Source: Diplosphaera chodatii (Eukaryota > Chlorophyta > Trebouxiophyceae > Prasiolales > Stichococcaceae). Taken from it: a DNA stretch of 64,000 nucleotides. The DNA lies in assembly GCA_032358165.1 (NCBI GenBank), contig JAALGY010000033.1:1612001-1676000 (forward strand). Reading direction: 5' to 3'. A program made the translations under genes and the position numbers. The notes under the pieces are model-generated. The model was not told the origin of the DNA. It searched no databases and was given only the letters and a program-made list of their open reading frames with translations. Numbering within the stretch: position 1 is the first letter of the stretch; each line of letters begins with the position of its first letter. Shown in pieces: positions 20,836 to 31,691 of this stretch.

Positions 20836-21608
20836 TGCACAGAGTCACCTTGAGAACGCAGCAGTCCTCTCAAGTGCACTGTTTAGGATGGCCACAATGT
20901 CAGCTGCTGCAACTCACATGTTGACGCTATTTGGTGATTTGGGTGCTCTGGCCAATTTGATGTCGCCAATCAGGTGCTCCCTGCTGTCACTCGGATGAGC
21001 ACTCGCACTGCTGCAGATGCCTTGGTGGTTGGCGGTGCTTCAGAATGTACGGCACTGGACTGTTCAACAACGTGCAGGACGCTGCACGGGCTGCGCCCAG
21101 GATACATGCACACTGCAATGCTTGTTGCAGTCGTGCATTTCATGCCCACTAGAGCTCGCATCACTTAGTGGCATGTGGCATCCTAGCGACAAGCTGTTAC
21201 CGGCACTCAGCAACTTCCAGTATAAGGTAGTTATGACAGCTTCAGTCCCTGACATGGAAGCTGGAAAACCAGGGTTGACCTGCCCTATTTCGCTGTTTCA
21301 GCGAATCAAGGGTTCAAGGCACAAGGCCCTTCCGAAGCTCCTATTCTCATACATTGGAGGTCCCACTACCCGGCGTTGAAAGGGCCGTGACTAAGCACAT
21401 CGCTCATGCGCGCGTGTATGCGATCTATTGCTGAATTGCACCTACAAATGTGCACTGCACGTTCATTATAATAGCTTTGCTCCTCGTATTAGTGTCACAG
21501 GTGGGTGCAAGCACCGTAGCGGCGCTGACTACACTCGACAAGTGCTAACGAGGTGCATGCAATACAACTCGACGATTGCTACGGCTCGACAACAGCAAGT
21601 GCGCGAGC
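20836..21608. other. Intergenic region VIPP1 / succinyl-CoA ligase beta
   Basis: About 0.8 kb with short frames only. It should contain the VIPP1 3' UTR and the SUCLA promoter; I see no coding gene or RNA. Confidence 0.4.
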
Positions 21609-24200
21609 ATGTTCAGTCAGCTGACGCGACTTGCGTCCCGCACCAAGCCCTCAAGGCAATGGCAGCAGCTGCGATTCCTGAATGTGCACGAATATCAGGT
21701 GATGACCTACCTTGTGTTCCTGGAGGGTGGTTTGGGACATGACAGTCAACTGGAACGGCACAGTGAATCACGCAACAGCCACATCTGAGCACATCAGACA
21801 TGGCATAGGTTGAGGTCATGTGGGAGAGCTAGGCGACGGAGGCGGGCATGCCTCCTCCTCCAAACCATGTAACAGTTGAATAGTACTACTTGCATTTGTG
21901 CAGGGTGCTGAGCTCATGAGTAAGTTCGGCGTCAATGTGCCCCCCGGCAAGCCCGTGTTCTCAATGGACGAGGTCGCGCCGGCGTGTGATTCGCTTGCTG
22001 ACGCGGAGGGCCAGGTGCCTGTGGGCTTGTGCAGTGCTGCGGGCTTGTTGCTGATCAGCAGGAGCACATTGAAGCAAGACGGCAGCTGGCAGCCGCGCGC
22101 CTTGATGACATGCCCTGCCGCCGTGAGTGCAGGTGGTGATCAAGAGCCAGGTGCTGGCGGGCGGGCGCGGCCTGGGCAAGTTCACCAATGGCCTGCAGGG
22201 CGGCGTGCACATCGTGCACAAGGACGAGGCGCTCAAGCTGGCCAAGCAGATGCTGGGCGGCACTCTGGTGGGTGGTGCGCCTATGCTGTGGCGCATCACA
22301 CTGCTCCACTGCTTTCGCCATGCGAGCAGGCCTGGAACCGACAGCACACGCCCAGATTTGCCCGCAAGCTCCAGCGCAGGGACGGCTGTCTGTCATCTGT
22401 GCGCAGGTGACAAAGCAGACGGGCGCAGCCGGCAAACCAGTGAATACGCTGTATGTTGCGGCCAAGCTCAAGCTGGTCAATGAGATGTACTTCGCCATCC
22501 TGCTGGACCGCACCACCTCAGGCACGCTGGAACGTCTGTGAGGTGGAGAAACCTCCTGAAAGCACTGACAGCAGACCGCATGGTGTGCCTCGGCAAATGC
22601 CGGAACGATGCCAGACTGCTTCTGACTTCTTTGCAGGCGTGCTGCTGATTGGGTGCAGTGAGGGCGGCACCAGCATTGAGGACCTGGCAGAAAAGTATCC
22701 CGAAAAGATTGTGCGCATTCCTGTGGACATCCGTGAGGGCATCACCGACGAGCAGGCGCGTCCAAGCCACACAGCAGCAGCCACAGTTGACATGCACTTT
22801 CACCTCTCTTAACGGCTCAGCACCCCCTGATGTGCTATACATAATGCAGGCTAGGAAGATGGTGGAGGGGCTTCAGGTGCAGAGCGACCCGGCAGCGGCC
22901 GCAGAGCAGATCAAGGCTCTCTACAACACCTTCTGCAAAAGCGACTGCACCATGGTCGAGGTGCCGCGTTGCCTGCCAACCTGCAGTCTGCCAGTTTTCC
23001 ACGGGGTTTAGAAGTGATTGTCCCTCCATGGGTGAATAGCGTTATGCAGCATGTACTGCTCTGGTATCTTTGAGTGTTGGCCAGCTCACCAGGTCGGTTC
23101 GTACCTGCGAACACAGGTGAATCCCTTGGCAGAGACAGACGACGGCAAGCTCATTGCTGCCGACGCGAAGCTGGGCTTTGACGACAATGCGGCGTTCCGG
23201 CAAAAGGAGATCTTTGCCATGCGCGACCCTTCGCAGGAGGACCCCAGGTTGCTCGCACGATGAGTGGCTTGATGACCGCCGAGCTATCCTGTGTTGATCC
23301 GCACATCACAAGGCTGGCTGTGCTGGATGTCTACACCTTGCATCCTCGGCGACTGAGCCTCCACTGCGGCTGTGCAGGGAGGTGGCGGCGGGCAAGTTCG
23401 ACTTGAACTACATCGGGCTGGATGGGGAGATCGGGTGCATGGTTAACGGCGCGGGGCTGGCCATGGCCACCATGGACATCATTAAGCTGCACGGCGGCAC
23501 GCCCGCCAACTTCCTGGACGTGGGCGGCAACGCCTCTGAGGAGCAGGTGCGCCCTGGCCCCTGAAGCTTCGCCCCCTGACATATTGATTGGATCTATCAG
23601 TACTGGTCAGTCAGCCTCTGCCGACATACATAGGGTTGCGCCGCTTCACCCAGCTGACATGCTCAGCCTCTGGTTGGAGTGGCCAGCAGCAACATCTGTC
23701 AACTGTTGCCGATTTGCGCAGCCCTGACAGACGGGCACCTGTGTCTGCCTGCTGTTGACTGTGCCTGTGCCTGACCGTGCAGGTGGTGCAGGCGTTCAAG
23801 ATCCTGACGTCAGACAAGCAGGTCAAGGCCATCCTCGTCAACATCTTTGGTGCGTATCCGTGCTCTTGACCATGCTGTAGTGTCCTTTCCGTTACTTCCC
23901 CACAGCAGCGTGCTGGACCTGGGCCATAAGCAACAGCTTGAGCTGGTCATCAGCTGCGCTGACGCATGGACCCTGGCTGCAGGCGGCATCATGAAGTGCG
24001 ATGTCATCGCCAGCGGCATCGTGAACGCTGCCAAGGGCGTGGGCATCGAGGTGCCGCTCATCGTCAGGCTGGAGGGCACCAACGTGGAGCGCGGCAAGGA
24101 GATCCTGAAGAGCAGCGGGCTCGACATCATCGCCGCCTCGGACCTGGATGACGCCGCGCACCGCGCCGTGGCCGCGCTGTCGAAGAAGCCCGAGCCCTGA
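21609..24200 (+). CDS. Succinyl-CoA ligase (ADP-forming) beta subunit, mitochondrial
   Basis: This TCA-cycle enzyme subunit binds nucleotide (ATP-grasp) and couples succinyl-CoA cleavage to ATP formation. Exons are 21609-21698, 21904-22014, 22133-22267, 22407-22521, 22637-22755, 22850-22960, 23117-23247, 23378-23546, 23783-23849 and 23983-24200, giving 421 residues. A short Arg-rich presequence precedes [18 protein letters not shown]. Family blocks follow: [86 protein letters not shown] and [15 protein letters not shown]. Two introns start with GC (CAG|gcacgc after 22521, CAG|gcgcgt after 22755); using any nearby GT breaks the conserved frame. The family call is certain. Confidence 0.95.
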
Positions 24201-24673
24201 GTTGTGGACCAGCTGGTTGAGGCTGGCTAGGTCTAGAGCTGGACATGTAATGAAGCACGGTGGCTTGCATGGGTGGACTACACTATGCAGTACAGCACGA
24301 CAACCTGTCCGGGCACCTGCCCTGTCTGACACCGTCTGTCAGCCACAGCACTGTCAGCACACGAATGCACGCCATGCGCGCAGAGGCGAGTTGCCGTGCC
24401 GGCGTGTCAAGCAAGTAATTGGGATTTTGAACATGCGTTCGTAAGGAACGAGATACGCAGACACCACCAGCTCCGCAGTCAGCGTCGACCACTCTTGCTT
24501 TGAAATCTGAATCTGCCAGCGCATTCCGCCTGTCCCGCGTCCCATTTTGCTGCGAGATGAGCTCAAACCGGACAATTGGACAGAAGTGTGTCTCACATGT
24601 GGTGCGATCACCGGCCACATGGGTCATGAGGTAGTGAGAAACTGACCTGAGCGCGGCTGCGCCAGCTCAGGCC
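24201..24673. other. Intergenic region succinyl-CoA ligase beta / Rab-like GTPase
   Basis: This contains a 3' UTR and the next promoter. No other feature is visible. Confidence 0.4.
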
Positions 24674-26117
24674 ATGATTCGCATTCCGTACCAGGATGCG
24701 CCAGCTGCGCTGTTCTATCTTTCTGGAGCTGCGTATGGCACAGCAGCTGGCATCGTGTCTGCGCTGCCCATCCCGGAACCCAGAAAATATGTGCTGCGGG
24801 TCCTGAAGGTATGTGCATACTTTGTAATACTGTGATTGCATGCTGTAACGAATGAAACAGGAGCTTTGAGCCTGGAGGTTGGTGTTGCGGTGTGCCTGAT
24901 GTGCATACTTTGTCAATACTGTGATTGCATGCTGTAACGAATGAACCAGGAGCTTTGAGCCTGGGGTTGATGTTGCGGTGTGCCTGTCCACGCCAGAACG
25001 TGTGGGACAGCCCGACCTGGGGTGGCGATGCAGCCGCAGAGGTGCCAGCACTGGAGCCTGCAGACGACCAGCTCGAGTACAGCATGCTTCCGATCGCAGT
25101 ATGCGGTGGACCTCAGAGCGGCAAGACGAGTCTGCTCAGTTGGTGGAAGACAGGGCGCAGGTAAGGCATGTTTGTTGTACACACCCCAAAACTGTGTATA
25201 ACAAGCCGAGCAAGCGCCCTCCATCATGGTGATCGGTGCCACATGCGCTTCAGGCCGGCAGCATGTAAGCCGACGGTTGGCGCAGATCTGTTTGCCACAG
25301 AATTGTGCATCGACCGCCAAGTGATCAGCGTGCAGGTGCGCTTTTTGATGTTGGCATTCGGTCTGCGAGCGTTCTGCATGGCTGCGCCAGAGATGCGCAA
25401 TGTATGTTGCAGAACTGTGTGATGGTGCCTGACGGTAGGTATGGGCATGCAGGTCTGGGATACAGCTGGGGGCACAGCCACCCTGGACCGCCTGGGGCCA
25501 AGATTCTGGCGCAAAGCGGCAGCTTTCCTATATGTGTTTAACATCAGCGACGCCAGCAGCTTTGATGCGCTGACTTCGCTCTGCAGCCTGTTGCAGGACC
25601 AGGTCCGTGCTCTGGCCCTGCTGCACATTGCCGCCTAGGACCACCACATGGTAAAACTTTGCAGCTGAGGTGCGAGCAAGGAAGAAATTCATCATGTCTG
25701 CTGCTGACTGTGCAGGTGGATGCGACAGATGGTGCAAGTGGGTCGCTGGCGCCACGGCCCGCAGTGCTGCTGGGCGCCCGTCGCGAGTCACCGTCAGACA
25801 GCGAACGCCAGGTGTGCCACCCCGCCGGCACCATAAAATGACTCCCCGGCCGAGCCTACTTGTTGGCGGTTGCACGCAGCGTGAGCGACAGTCCCACTGC
25901 CAGTGGCCGCTGAAGTGGCGGGCCAAGCCTCTTGTAATAGGTCTCAAGTTCATGCACTTTGTTGCAGGTGACTGTCGAACAGGCTCAGGCCTGGTGCCAT
26001 GCTCGTGGCACAGTGTACCTAGAAATGCGTAGCGCAGATGACGTGGCTGCAGTGGCTCTTGCCATTGACTCGCTGGTCAGGGCCTGCATCTGCCCTGTAG
26101 CGCACTGCGCAGCATAA
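24674..26117 (+). CDS. Divergent Rab-like small GTPase with N-terminal extension
   Basis: This is a Ras-superfamily protein of unknown role. Exons 24674-24808, 24997-25160, 25254-25335, 25453-25602, 25716-25811 and 25968-26117 give 258 residues, all in phase. Residues 1-75 are an extension without a clear targeting signal. The P-loop is GGPQSGKTSLLSWW (82-95), switch I region is PTVGADLFATE, and G3 is WDTAGG (129-134) with Gly where Ras-like proteins have the catalytic Gln. The Rab-like FWRKAAAFLYVFNISDASSF follows. The G4 box (NKxD) is replaced by GARRE (197-201), and G5 is not obvious. The protein ends HCAA, so a prenylation CaaX box is absent though Cys occurs three residues before the end. 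It may bind nucleotide weakly or in an altered way. Confidence 0.75.
24810..24986 (+). repeat. Tandem duplication, 89-bp period, inside intron 1 of the Rab-like gene
   Basis: Two near-identical copies (24810-24898 and 24899-24986) lie directly after the exon 1 donor. Both contain atgtgcatactttgt, gattgcatgctgtaacgaat and gcggtgtgcctg, and differ at a few positions. The repeat fills nearly the whole intron. Confidence 0.9.
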
Positions 26118-26434
26118 TGATGGCAGCGTGCTGCTGTGATCAGACGCGCCAGTCCTGTGTGGCTGCTGCATGTTCATTGTTTTGCGGTGTGTCTGTGCAG
26201 TGGGACTGCTGGGACTAGGTTAGGTGGTGTGCTTTCACAAGGTCGATTGCTAAGTTTTGTGCTGTGGATCTGCATGTATCTGCTGGCTTTCACACTCGGG
26301 TGTTGCAAAAGAATGCACGGACTCAGTGCTCAGTGCTCAATGCAAAGAACGGTTATCTTTCAAGTGACATGAATAAATTTCTGTCAGCACCACCGCTCTT
26401 CGCTACTACTGCTGCTTGCGTTGCCTTCCGCACC
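26118..26434. other. Convergent intergenic region Rab-like GTPase / VTE4
   Basis: Two 3' UTRs meet here. Nothing else is recognisable. Confidence 0.45.
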
Positions 26435-28435
26435 TCATGTTGGCTTAACGGCTGTGATCAAATTGAATTTGATGGTGCCCTGCACATCAGCATGGACTCC
26501 CACAGTCAGGGAGGGAGGATAGATGCAGGGCGTCTGCATGTGCGCAAGCTAGAAGTAACAGCAGTGTCCTCAAGCCGATGATATGATCCAAAGGCAGATG
26601 CTCAGGTATGCATCCGTGCACCCTGGTGCCAACATATACGCACCGTGCTGAGACCCCGTGCCATCAGCGGCATCACCAAAGCACCCTGCAGCACAGCAAG
26701 ACGCCGTTATCACAATGAGCGCTCCTGAAGGAGCGAAAGTAGTACAGCCAGTTTCAGTCGGATGCAGCATGGCCCTTCTGCACATCGGAAGCTCGCATTA
26801 GCACCTTGATGGTAGTCCAGCCAGCACGAAGCAGCCCAGACACTCCCTTCGCAGAGAGCGCCGACTGGATGACAGCTTGCCAGAATGGCGACACGGCATC
26901 AGACCAGTCCGCGGTCCTGATGTCCTGCATTTGGTGATGGTGCAAGATTTGCAGTTGCAGTTCAAGAGGCGCAAGGCAACACCTGTGCCCCGCCAACAGA
27001 ACATGTTTCTGTCATGAGGGGCGCATGTCGTGACCTCAAGGCATGTCTGGGTGGTGGGCCAGTGGCGCAGGCCCCAGGACCCGCACCTGCATGCCGGCAT
27101 CGCGCATCAGGCGCTCATAGTCTGCGATGGAGCACCAGGCGGGCAGGTAGTACGCGCTGCAGATGCGGTCCAGCAGCGCCTGCTCCCGGGCCGGCAGCGC
27201 CGCCTCCCCCTCCTCCAGCACCCTGTGACACCTGCGCCCCCAGCCGACAGGCGCTCACCTCCTTCCATGGTTCGGTTGATTGTTTGACGCTGACAGGACA
27301 GCAGGAAAGCGACGCTCAGGTGCAGTCGAAATTGGATGAAGCGCAAATGCTGTGCAGTGAACAGTGCAGACGTCATGCGGATGCGCCCATGGTGCCTGCT
27401 CATCACAGTGCCTGATGGGATCCTACAATTCGCACCAGGTAACAATGATGATGCGGCCGCCAGGGCCAGTGACGCGCACCAGCTCGTTCACAAACTGCTG
27501 CTTGTCTGGCATGTGCTCACCACTCTCCATCGACCAGGCCAGGTCAAACTCGCCTGCTCACCAACACTGGAATGCGTTTACTCTGCATGCACGTTGGCAT
27601 CATGCAACAGCATGTTTGACATAGCAGCGACCATGCCCAACTCAACAGCAGACGCTGGCATGCCCACCATCTGAGAAGGGCATGTGCAGGGCATCAGCGA
27701 CCTGGAAAGATACACGACCATCGAGGCCCTGCTCCGCTGTCAGGGCATTGGCCCGGGCTGCCTGCAAACGGTTGTTGCACACGCTGTCAAACCACCTGAA
27801 CGATGCGTCACCCAGTTTCACCGCCAGCAACCCAACAACAACCACTCGGCCACCACAGCGGCTCATGGCCTTCGGCACCTGGACTGGGCTGAGGGTGATG
27901 CCCTTGCCAGAGCTGCCATACTTCGCTGCAATGTGCCGGCTGCTGCCGCCGATGCCACAGCCGACGTCCACAGTCTGCGTGGTGCCAACCACGACCCATC
28001 TGGGCCAAGGTGGGATGTCCAGCCGGCTGGTGAAGTAGAAGCTGGAGTCGTAGTCAAGAAGGCAGCATGAGTTGCAGGCATGTGGCACTGATACTCACAT
28101 TCCTGACGGCGCTGACGCCTGCCCAGTCCAGTGTGCGCTCGATCATGTCGATCTGCGCCTGCTGGTTGCTCACCTGCTTGCCCGGCTCATAGTACCCGTG
28201 GTGCATGTGCTGGCCCCACCTGGAAAATGCACAACACGGCTCATTGGTGACTGCGCCTTGATGAGGGGAGCGCCTAAGCGGGTCTGCCGCACCGCATGCA
28301 AACATGAGCGGTGTACAGCATCCGCAGCTTCCCACGCCAGGCTTACATGTCCTCCCAGAGGCCAGATGATTCATCATAGAACTTGGCGATCCCATCATTG
28401 AGCGCCCTGTTGTCCTGCGCTTCCTTCACAAGAGC
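26435..28435 (-). CDS. VTE4: Gamma-tocopherol methyltransferase, 5' end unresolved
   Basis: This plastid enzyme uses S-adenosylmethionine to convert gamma- to alpha-tocopherol. Exons on the minus strand are 28347-28435, 28099-28219, 27879-27974, 27668-27761, 27436-27553, 27087-27231, 26805-26924, 26644-26685 and 26435-26479, giving 289 residues of mature enzyme. Key blocks: IAKFYDESSGLWEDMWGQHM, HHGYYEPGK, the SAM motif VDVGCGIGGSSRHIAAKYG, FDLAWSMESGEHMPDK, IIIVTWCHRVLEEGE, YYLPAWCSIADY, DWSDAVSPFWQAVI, GALVMPLMARGLST and a terminal TIKFNLITAVKPT. The last two exons are only 42 and 45 nt. No ATG precedes the first exon in frame, so the transit-peptide exon lies upstream, between 28,436 and about 29,000. 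It is head-to-head with LHCA3. Confidence 0.93.
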
Positions 28436-29158
28436 CTGCACCCGCAGCTGCGAGCCTCGCCTGTGAGCATGGCCGTCCGCTGCCAGCTGCACAGCCGGAG
28501 CAGCATGCACCCTCCTGCAGCACAGCCAGGTTGCACCGCTCCTAGGTGTGCGCCATGGAATGAAACAGAAGGCTGTAGGGTGCAGAATTGTTAGCCACCT
28601 TTTTCACATCGTCCAAGTGTCACTGACCAAGCTGCTGCGCATCCTGTGTCCTGCGTACACTCCGCACCTGAAGGCGAAGGTTTGCCCAGCATGCAGCGGG
28701 AGCATGGGCTGTGCATGCATGTGGCAGAAGCGCTGCATCGTATCGATTTTCTCACTTCCCTCTCCAAGTGTGGACCGAGGTGACCGCACGGGTGGCAGGT
28801 TGCGACTACAGACACGTGACAATCACACCACAGTGGCCTGTGCAAGTGCCAATGCTAGATGCGATCACGCCGCCGAATCCTGGCAGCCGGCCTGCTGATA
28901 CAAAGATGAATGTGACCGTCACACGCACGACAGTCTGAGCTTGTCTGCCGAATGCATGCAGCTTGCGGAGCGCCAAGATGCAGCTGGAGTTACCTTGAAG
29001 ACACCCGGCGCCAGTCTCCAGGTTTGGATACCGTCCTGGGGCTTCCGTCCTAGTGTCCCAGTCTGAAATCTGGCTTATCGCGACTTGTTGATCCGCGGTG
29101 AGCAGCATTCCAGGAGGCTCAGCGTGCAGCGCGAGGTGCACTCAAGTCGTCGATCAGC
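28436..29158. promoter_or_regulatory. Divergent upstream region VTE4 / LHCA3
   Basis: This holds the LHCA3 promoter and the unplaced VTE4 transit-peptide exon(s). No TATA box or light-response element can be named with confidence. Confidence 0.4.
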
Positions 29159-30040
29159 ATGAACGCCTCGATGCTGATCCGCAGCGGGCTGCCCCTGTCG
29201 GCAAAGCTCGCGGCGGCGAACGCCAGGCCGAAGGCTCAGCGGGGTGCTCGCCTGGTGGTGCGGGCCGAGGAGGAGGAGGCCAGCAGGGGCCAGGCAGCCG
29301 ACCAGAGCAAGGAGGGCACTGCCAACGCTAAGGTCCAGAAGGTCGACCGCTCGAAGGACACCCTGTTCTTCGCCAGCGAGCAGTCCCTGAGCTACCTGGA
29401 TGGCTCCCTCCCAGCAGACTACGGCTTTGATCCGCTGGGTCTGTCAGACCCAGAGGGTGCTGGCGGTTTCGTCGACCCCAAGTGGCTGACGTACAGCGAG
29501 GTGATCCACGCACGCTGGGCGATGCTGGGTGCCGCTGGCATCATTGCACCGGAGATTCTTTCCAATGTTGGCGTCATCCCGCAGAGCCCAGAGGAGGTGC
29601 TGTGGTGGAGGTCGGGCCTGATCCCGCCGCTCGGCACATACAAGAGCTACTGGATGGACCCCTTCTCGCTGTTCTGGATTGAGGTCATCCTCGTCCAGTT
29701 TGCCGAGCTCAAGCGGTGGCAGGATTACCGCCACCCTGGATCCCAGGGTGAGCAGTACTTCCTGGGCCTGGAGCAGGCACTCAAGGGCAGCGGCGACGCC
29801 CGGTACCCCGGCGGCCAGTTCTTCAACGTCTTCAACCTTGGCAAGACAGAGGCAGAGATGCAGAACCTGAAGACCAAGGAGCTGAAGAACGGCCGTCTGG
29901 CGATGCTGGCAGTCTTCGGGTACGGTGCACAGGCCATCCTCACAGGCGTCGGACCATACGAGAACCTGAAGCAGCATCTTGCAGACCCCTTCGGACACAA
30001 CATCTTGACCAACCTCTCCTACGCGGCGGGTGGCAACTGA
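29159..30040 (+). CDS. LHCA3: Photosystem I light-harvesting protein LHCA3
   Basis: This thylakoid antenna protein binds chlorophyll a/b on the photosystem I side. It is an uninterrupted 293-residue frame. A transit peptide (about 38 residues) ends near RGARLVVRA. The mature part has [15 protein letters not shown], helix [17 protein letters not shown], the [15 protein letters not shown] loop, helix C with FAELKRWQD, the QYFLGLE loop, and helix [20 protein letters not shown]. The two Glu-Arg charge pairs of the LHC fold are present. The spacing and the [23 protein letters not shown] blocks match LHCA3 rather than LHCB or other LHCA types. The helix B chlorophyll ligand is His, not the Asn associated with red-shifted forms in plant Lhca3/4. 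Confidence 0.95.
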   Translation: MNASMLIRSGLPLSAKLAAANARPKAQRGARLVVRAEEEEASRGQAADQSKEGTANAKVQKVDRSKDTLFFASEQSLSYLDGSLPADYGFDPLGLSDPEGAGGFVDPKWLTYSEVIHARWAMLGAAGIIAPEILSNVGVIPQSPEEVLWWRSGLIPPLGTYKSYWMDPFSLFWIEVILVQFAELKRWQDYRHPGSQGEQYFLGLEQALKGSGDARYPGGQFFNVFNLGKTEAEMQNLKTKELKNGRLAMLAVFGYGAQAILTGVGPYENLKQHLADPFGHNILTNLSYAAGGN

Positions 30041-30736
30041 CCGAGCTGCGGCAGTGGGCGGTTGGCCAGGGAAGGAGGCAGCCCTGGGGTGCTGACAAAG
30101 TATTCGGAAACGCATGATGTCCTGCTATGGTAGGCCGGCGCATTTCATAGACTAGACCTGGGATTTGTTGGAATGCGTCTGTCAGACCATGCATCAAGCC
30201 CGCCATGCCCTGGTTTGTGTGGCGGCCCTGTTTTCGTGCAGCAGTTGAGGGCCCTGAGATGGCATGGAACTGGCTGGACACCTTCTGTGAAATCTCCTCT
30301 ACCGTACCTTCAATGGACACACACCCGCAGCAGGCGGTCTTCATACCGTATATGATATGGTGGACGCTGTGCAGCAGCAACGACGCTTCAGCATGTGTAG
30401 GCTCCCAAAAAGCGCTGCGCGCAGCATGCCACTATCCGCCACTCCATTTGTCATGTTGCGGACACAGGATGCAGTAGTGGTCTGCAATAGATGATAGGGA
30501 GCTGCGAGTCATTTGCCATACCCATATCTGCAGCCGCTGTAGACTCCAAGCATGACAGCACATTTACAACTTTATCATAGCGTTGACTCGTGGCTCGTGA
30601 ATGCAGACGGCCACTCTTTGCAGTAGTCTCAACAGACCATCAGGGAAGGGCGCATGGCAGTAGCAACATTCATGTTACACGTCGTTTTCAGATACACTGA
30701 ATGATATAAGCAGAGTCACACGCCACTAGAGCACAA
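30041..30736. other. Intergenic region LHCA3 / PSMD9-like gene
   Basis: This contains the LHCA3 3' UTR and the promoter of the next gene. Short frames only. Confidence 0.4.
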
Positions 30737-31312
30737 ATGGTGGAGGCCAGGCAAGACGAGAAGCAGGACGCCAATGCAGCGCTCAAGGCTGACGCAAAGG
30801 CGCTCATGTCGCAGCGCGATGCGCTCGAGCAGGAGCTGGCGGTTGCCACAGCCAGGCTAGACGCTTCCGGCGTCGGCCTGCACGGACGTCTTGTTGACAG
30901 CGAGGTAAAATTGGCAACACTGCCGACATCGGCCAATTCCCAACTTCCAGCTTGTGTCGCAGCATGGAGCCTTCCGTGGCAAAACAAATCAGACGGCCTG
31001 CCATGCCCGTGCATGGAGTCACGGTGATGCAGAAACAGGACGGTCAAGGGACATGACGGAATTGCTTCTGACGCAGGGCTTCCCGCGCAGCGATGCCTTT
31101 GAGATCCGCAATGACCGTCAGGCAGTAGCACGTGCGCCGGTTCTCGTCTTTCATACAGTTGCGGCATTGACATGGAAGACGCCTCCATGTCTGATCTCGT
31201 GACCTTGTTGGACATGTTGCACGCAGGCCTCACGAACGACGTCAAGGCCATCAATGGTCACATTGAGGACTGCCTGCACGCACTGCATGCAGCAGCACGC
31301 GCCCAGAAGTGA
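30737..31312 (+). CDS. PSMD9: PSMD9/Nas2-type proteasome assembly chaperone lacking the PDZ domain
   Basis: This matches the N-terminal domain of PSMD9 (p27/Nas2), which chaperones RPT5 during 19S base assembly. Exons 30737-30904, 31077-31131 and 31227-31312 give 102 residues. A helical start leads to LEQELAVATARLDASGVGLH, then GRLVDSEGFPRSD, RNDRQAVARLTNDVKAIN and a final helix LHALHAAARAQK before the stop. In family members a PDZ domain normally follows; here a stop codon comes straight after the final helix, and the 380 bp downstream encode no PDZ-like motif before an opposite-strand gene. Splicing from the gtgacg overlapping the stop codon is possible in principle, but I find no continuation. 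The short DxFEIRND exon replaces the usual DIDVYAVR. Confidence 0.72.
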
Positions 31313-31691
31313 CGCTCCCGAGAGTAGGGGCTGAGTAGCACGTCAGCGGTCTGACATGGTTGTGTGTAATAGACCGTGTAAATCATGTGGTTTGGAGGTT
31401 GTGATCGAGAGTAGCACCACAGTGTTCCACGAGGTCGGCATGACAATCGAAGTGTGGCCAAAAAGAGACACCAAAGCCACTGACACCACGCAAATGGTCT
31501 ATTTGGTCTGAAAATTGCAACTTGACTACTGAGGAAAGCCAAGCATGAGTGATCGACCCCGAAAGAACAAGTATAGGCTCGCTACAACCAAGTCAAATAA
31601 TGAAACACCCAGGTCATTTTCAGGCGGCAGCAGCAACCGCGCCTCTGCTGAGCTTGCAGATTGTGATGCAGACTTGCACGAGAGAGAGATT
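31313..31691. other. Convergent intergenic region PSMD9-like / F-box gene
   Basis: Two 3' ends face each other. The plus-strand frame at 31545-31769 is antisense to the F-box last exon and shows no family. Confidence 0.4.

Noticed and set aside
29444..30115. 223-codon minus-strand frame opposite LHCA3
   Set aside because: It is the antisense shadow of a highly biased light-harvesting coding sequence.
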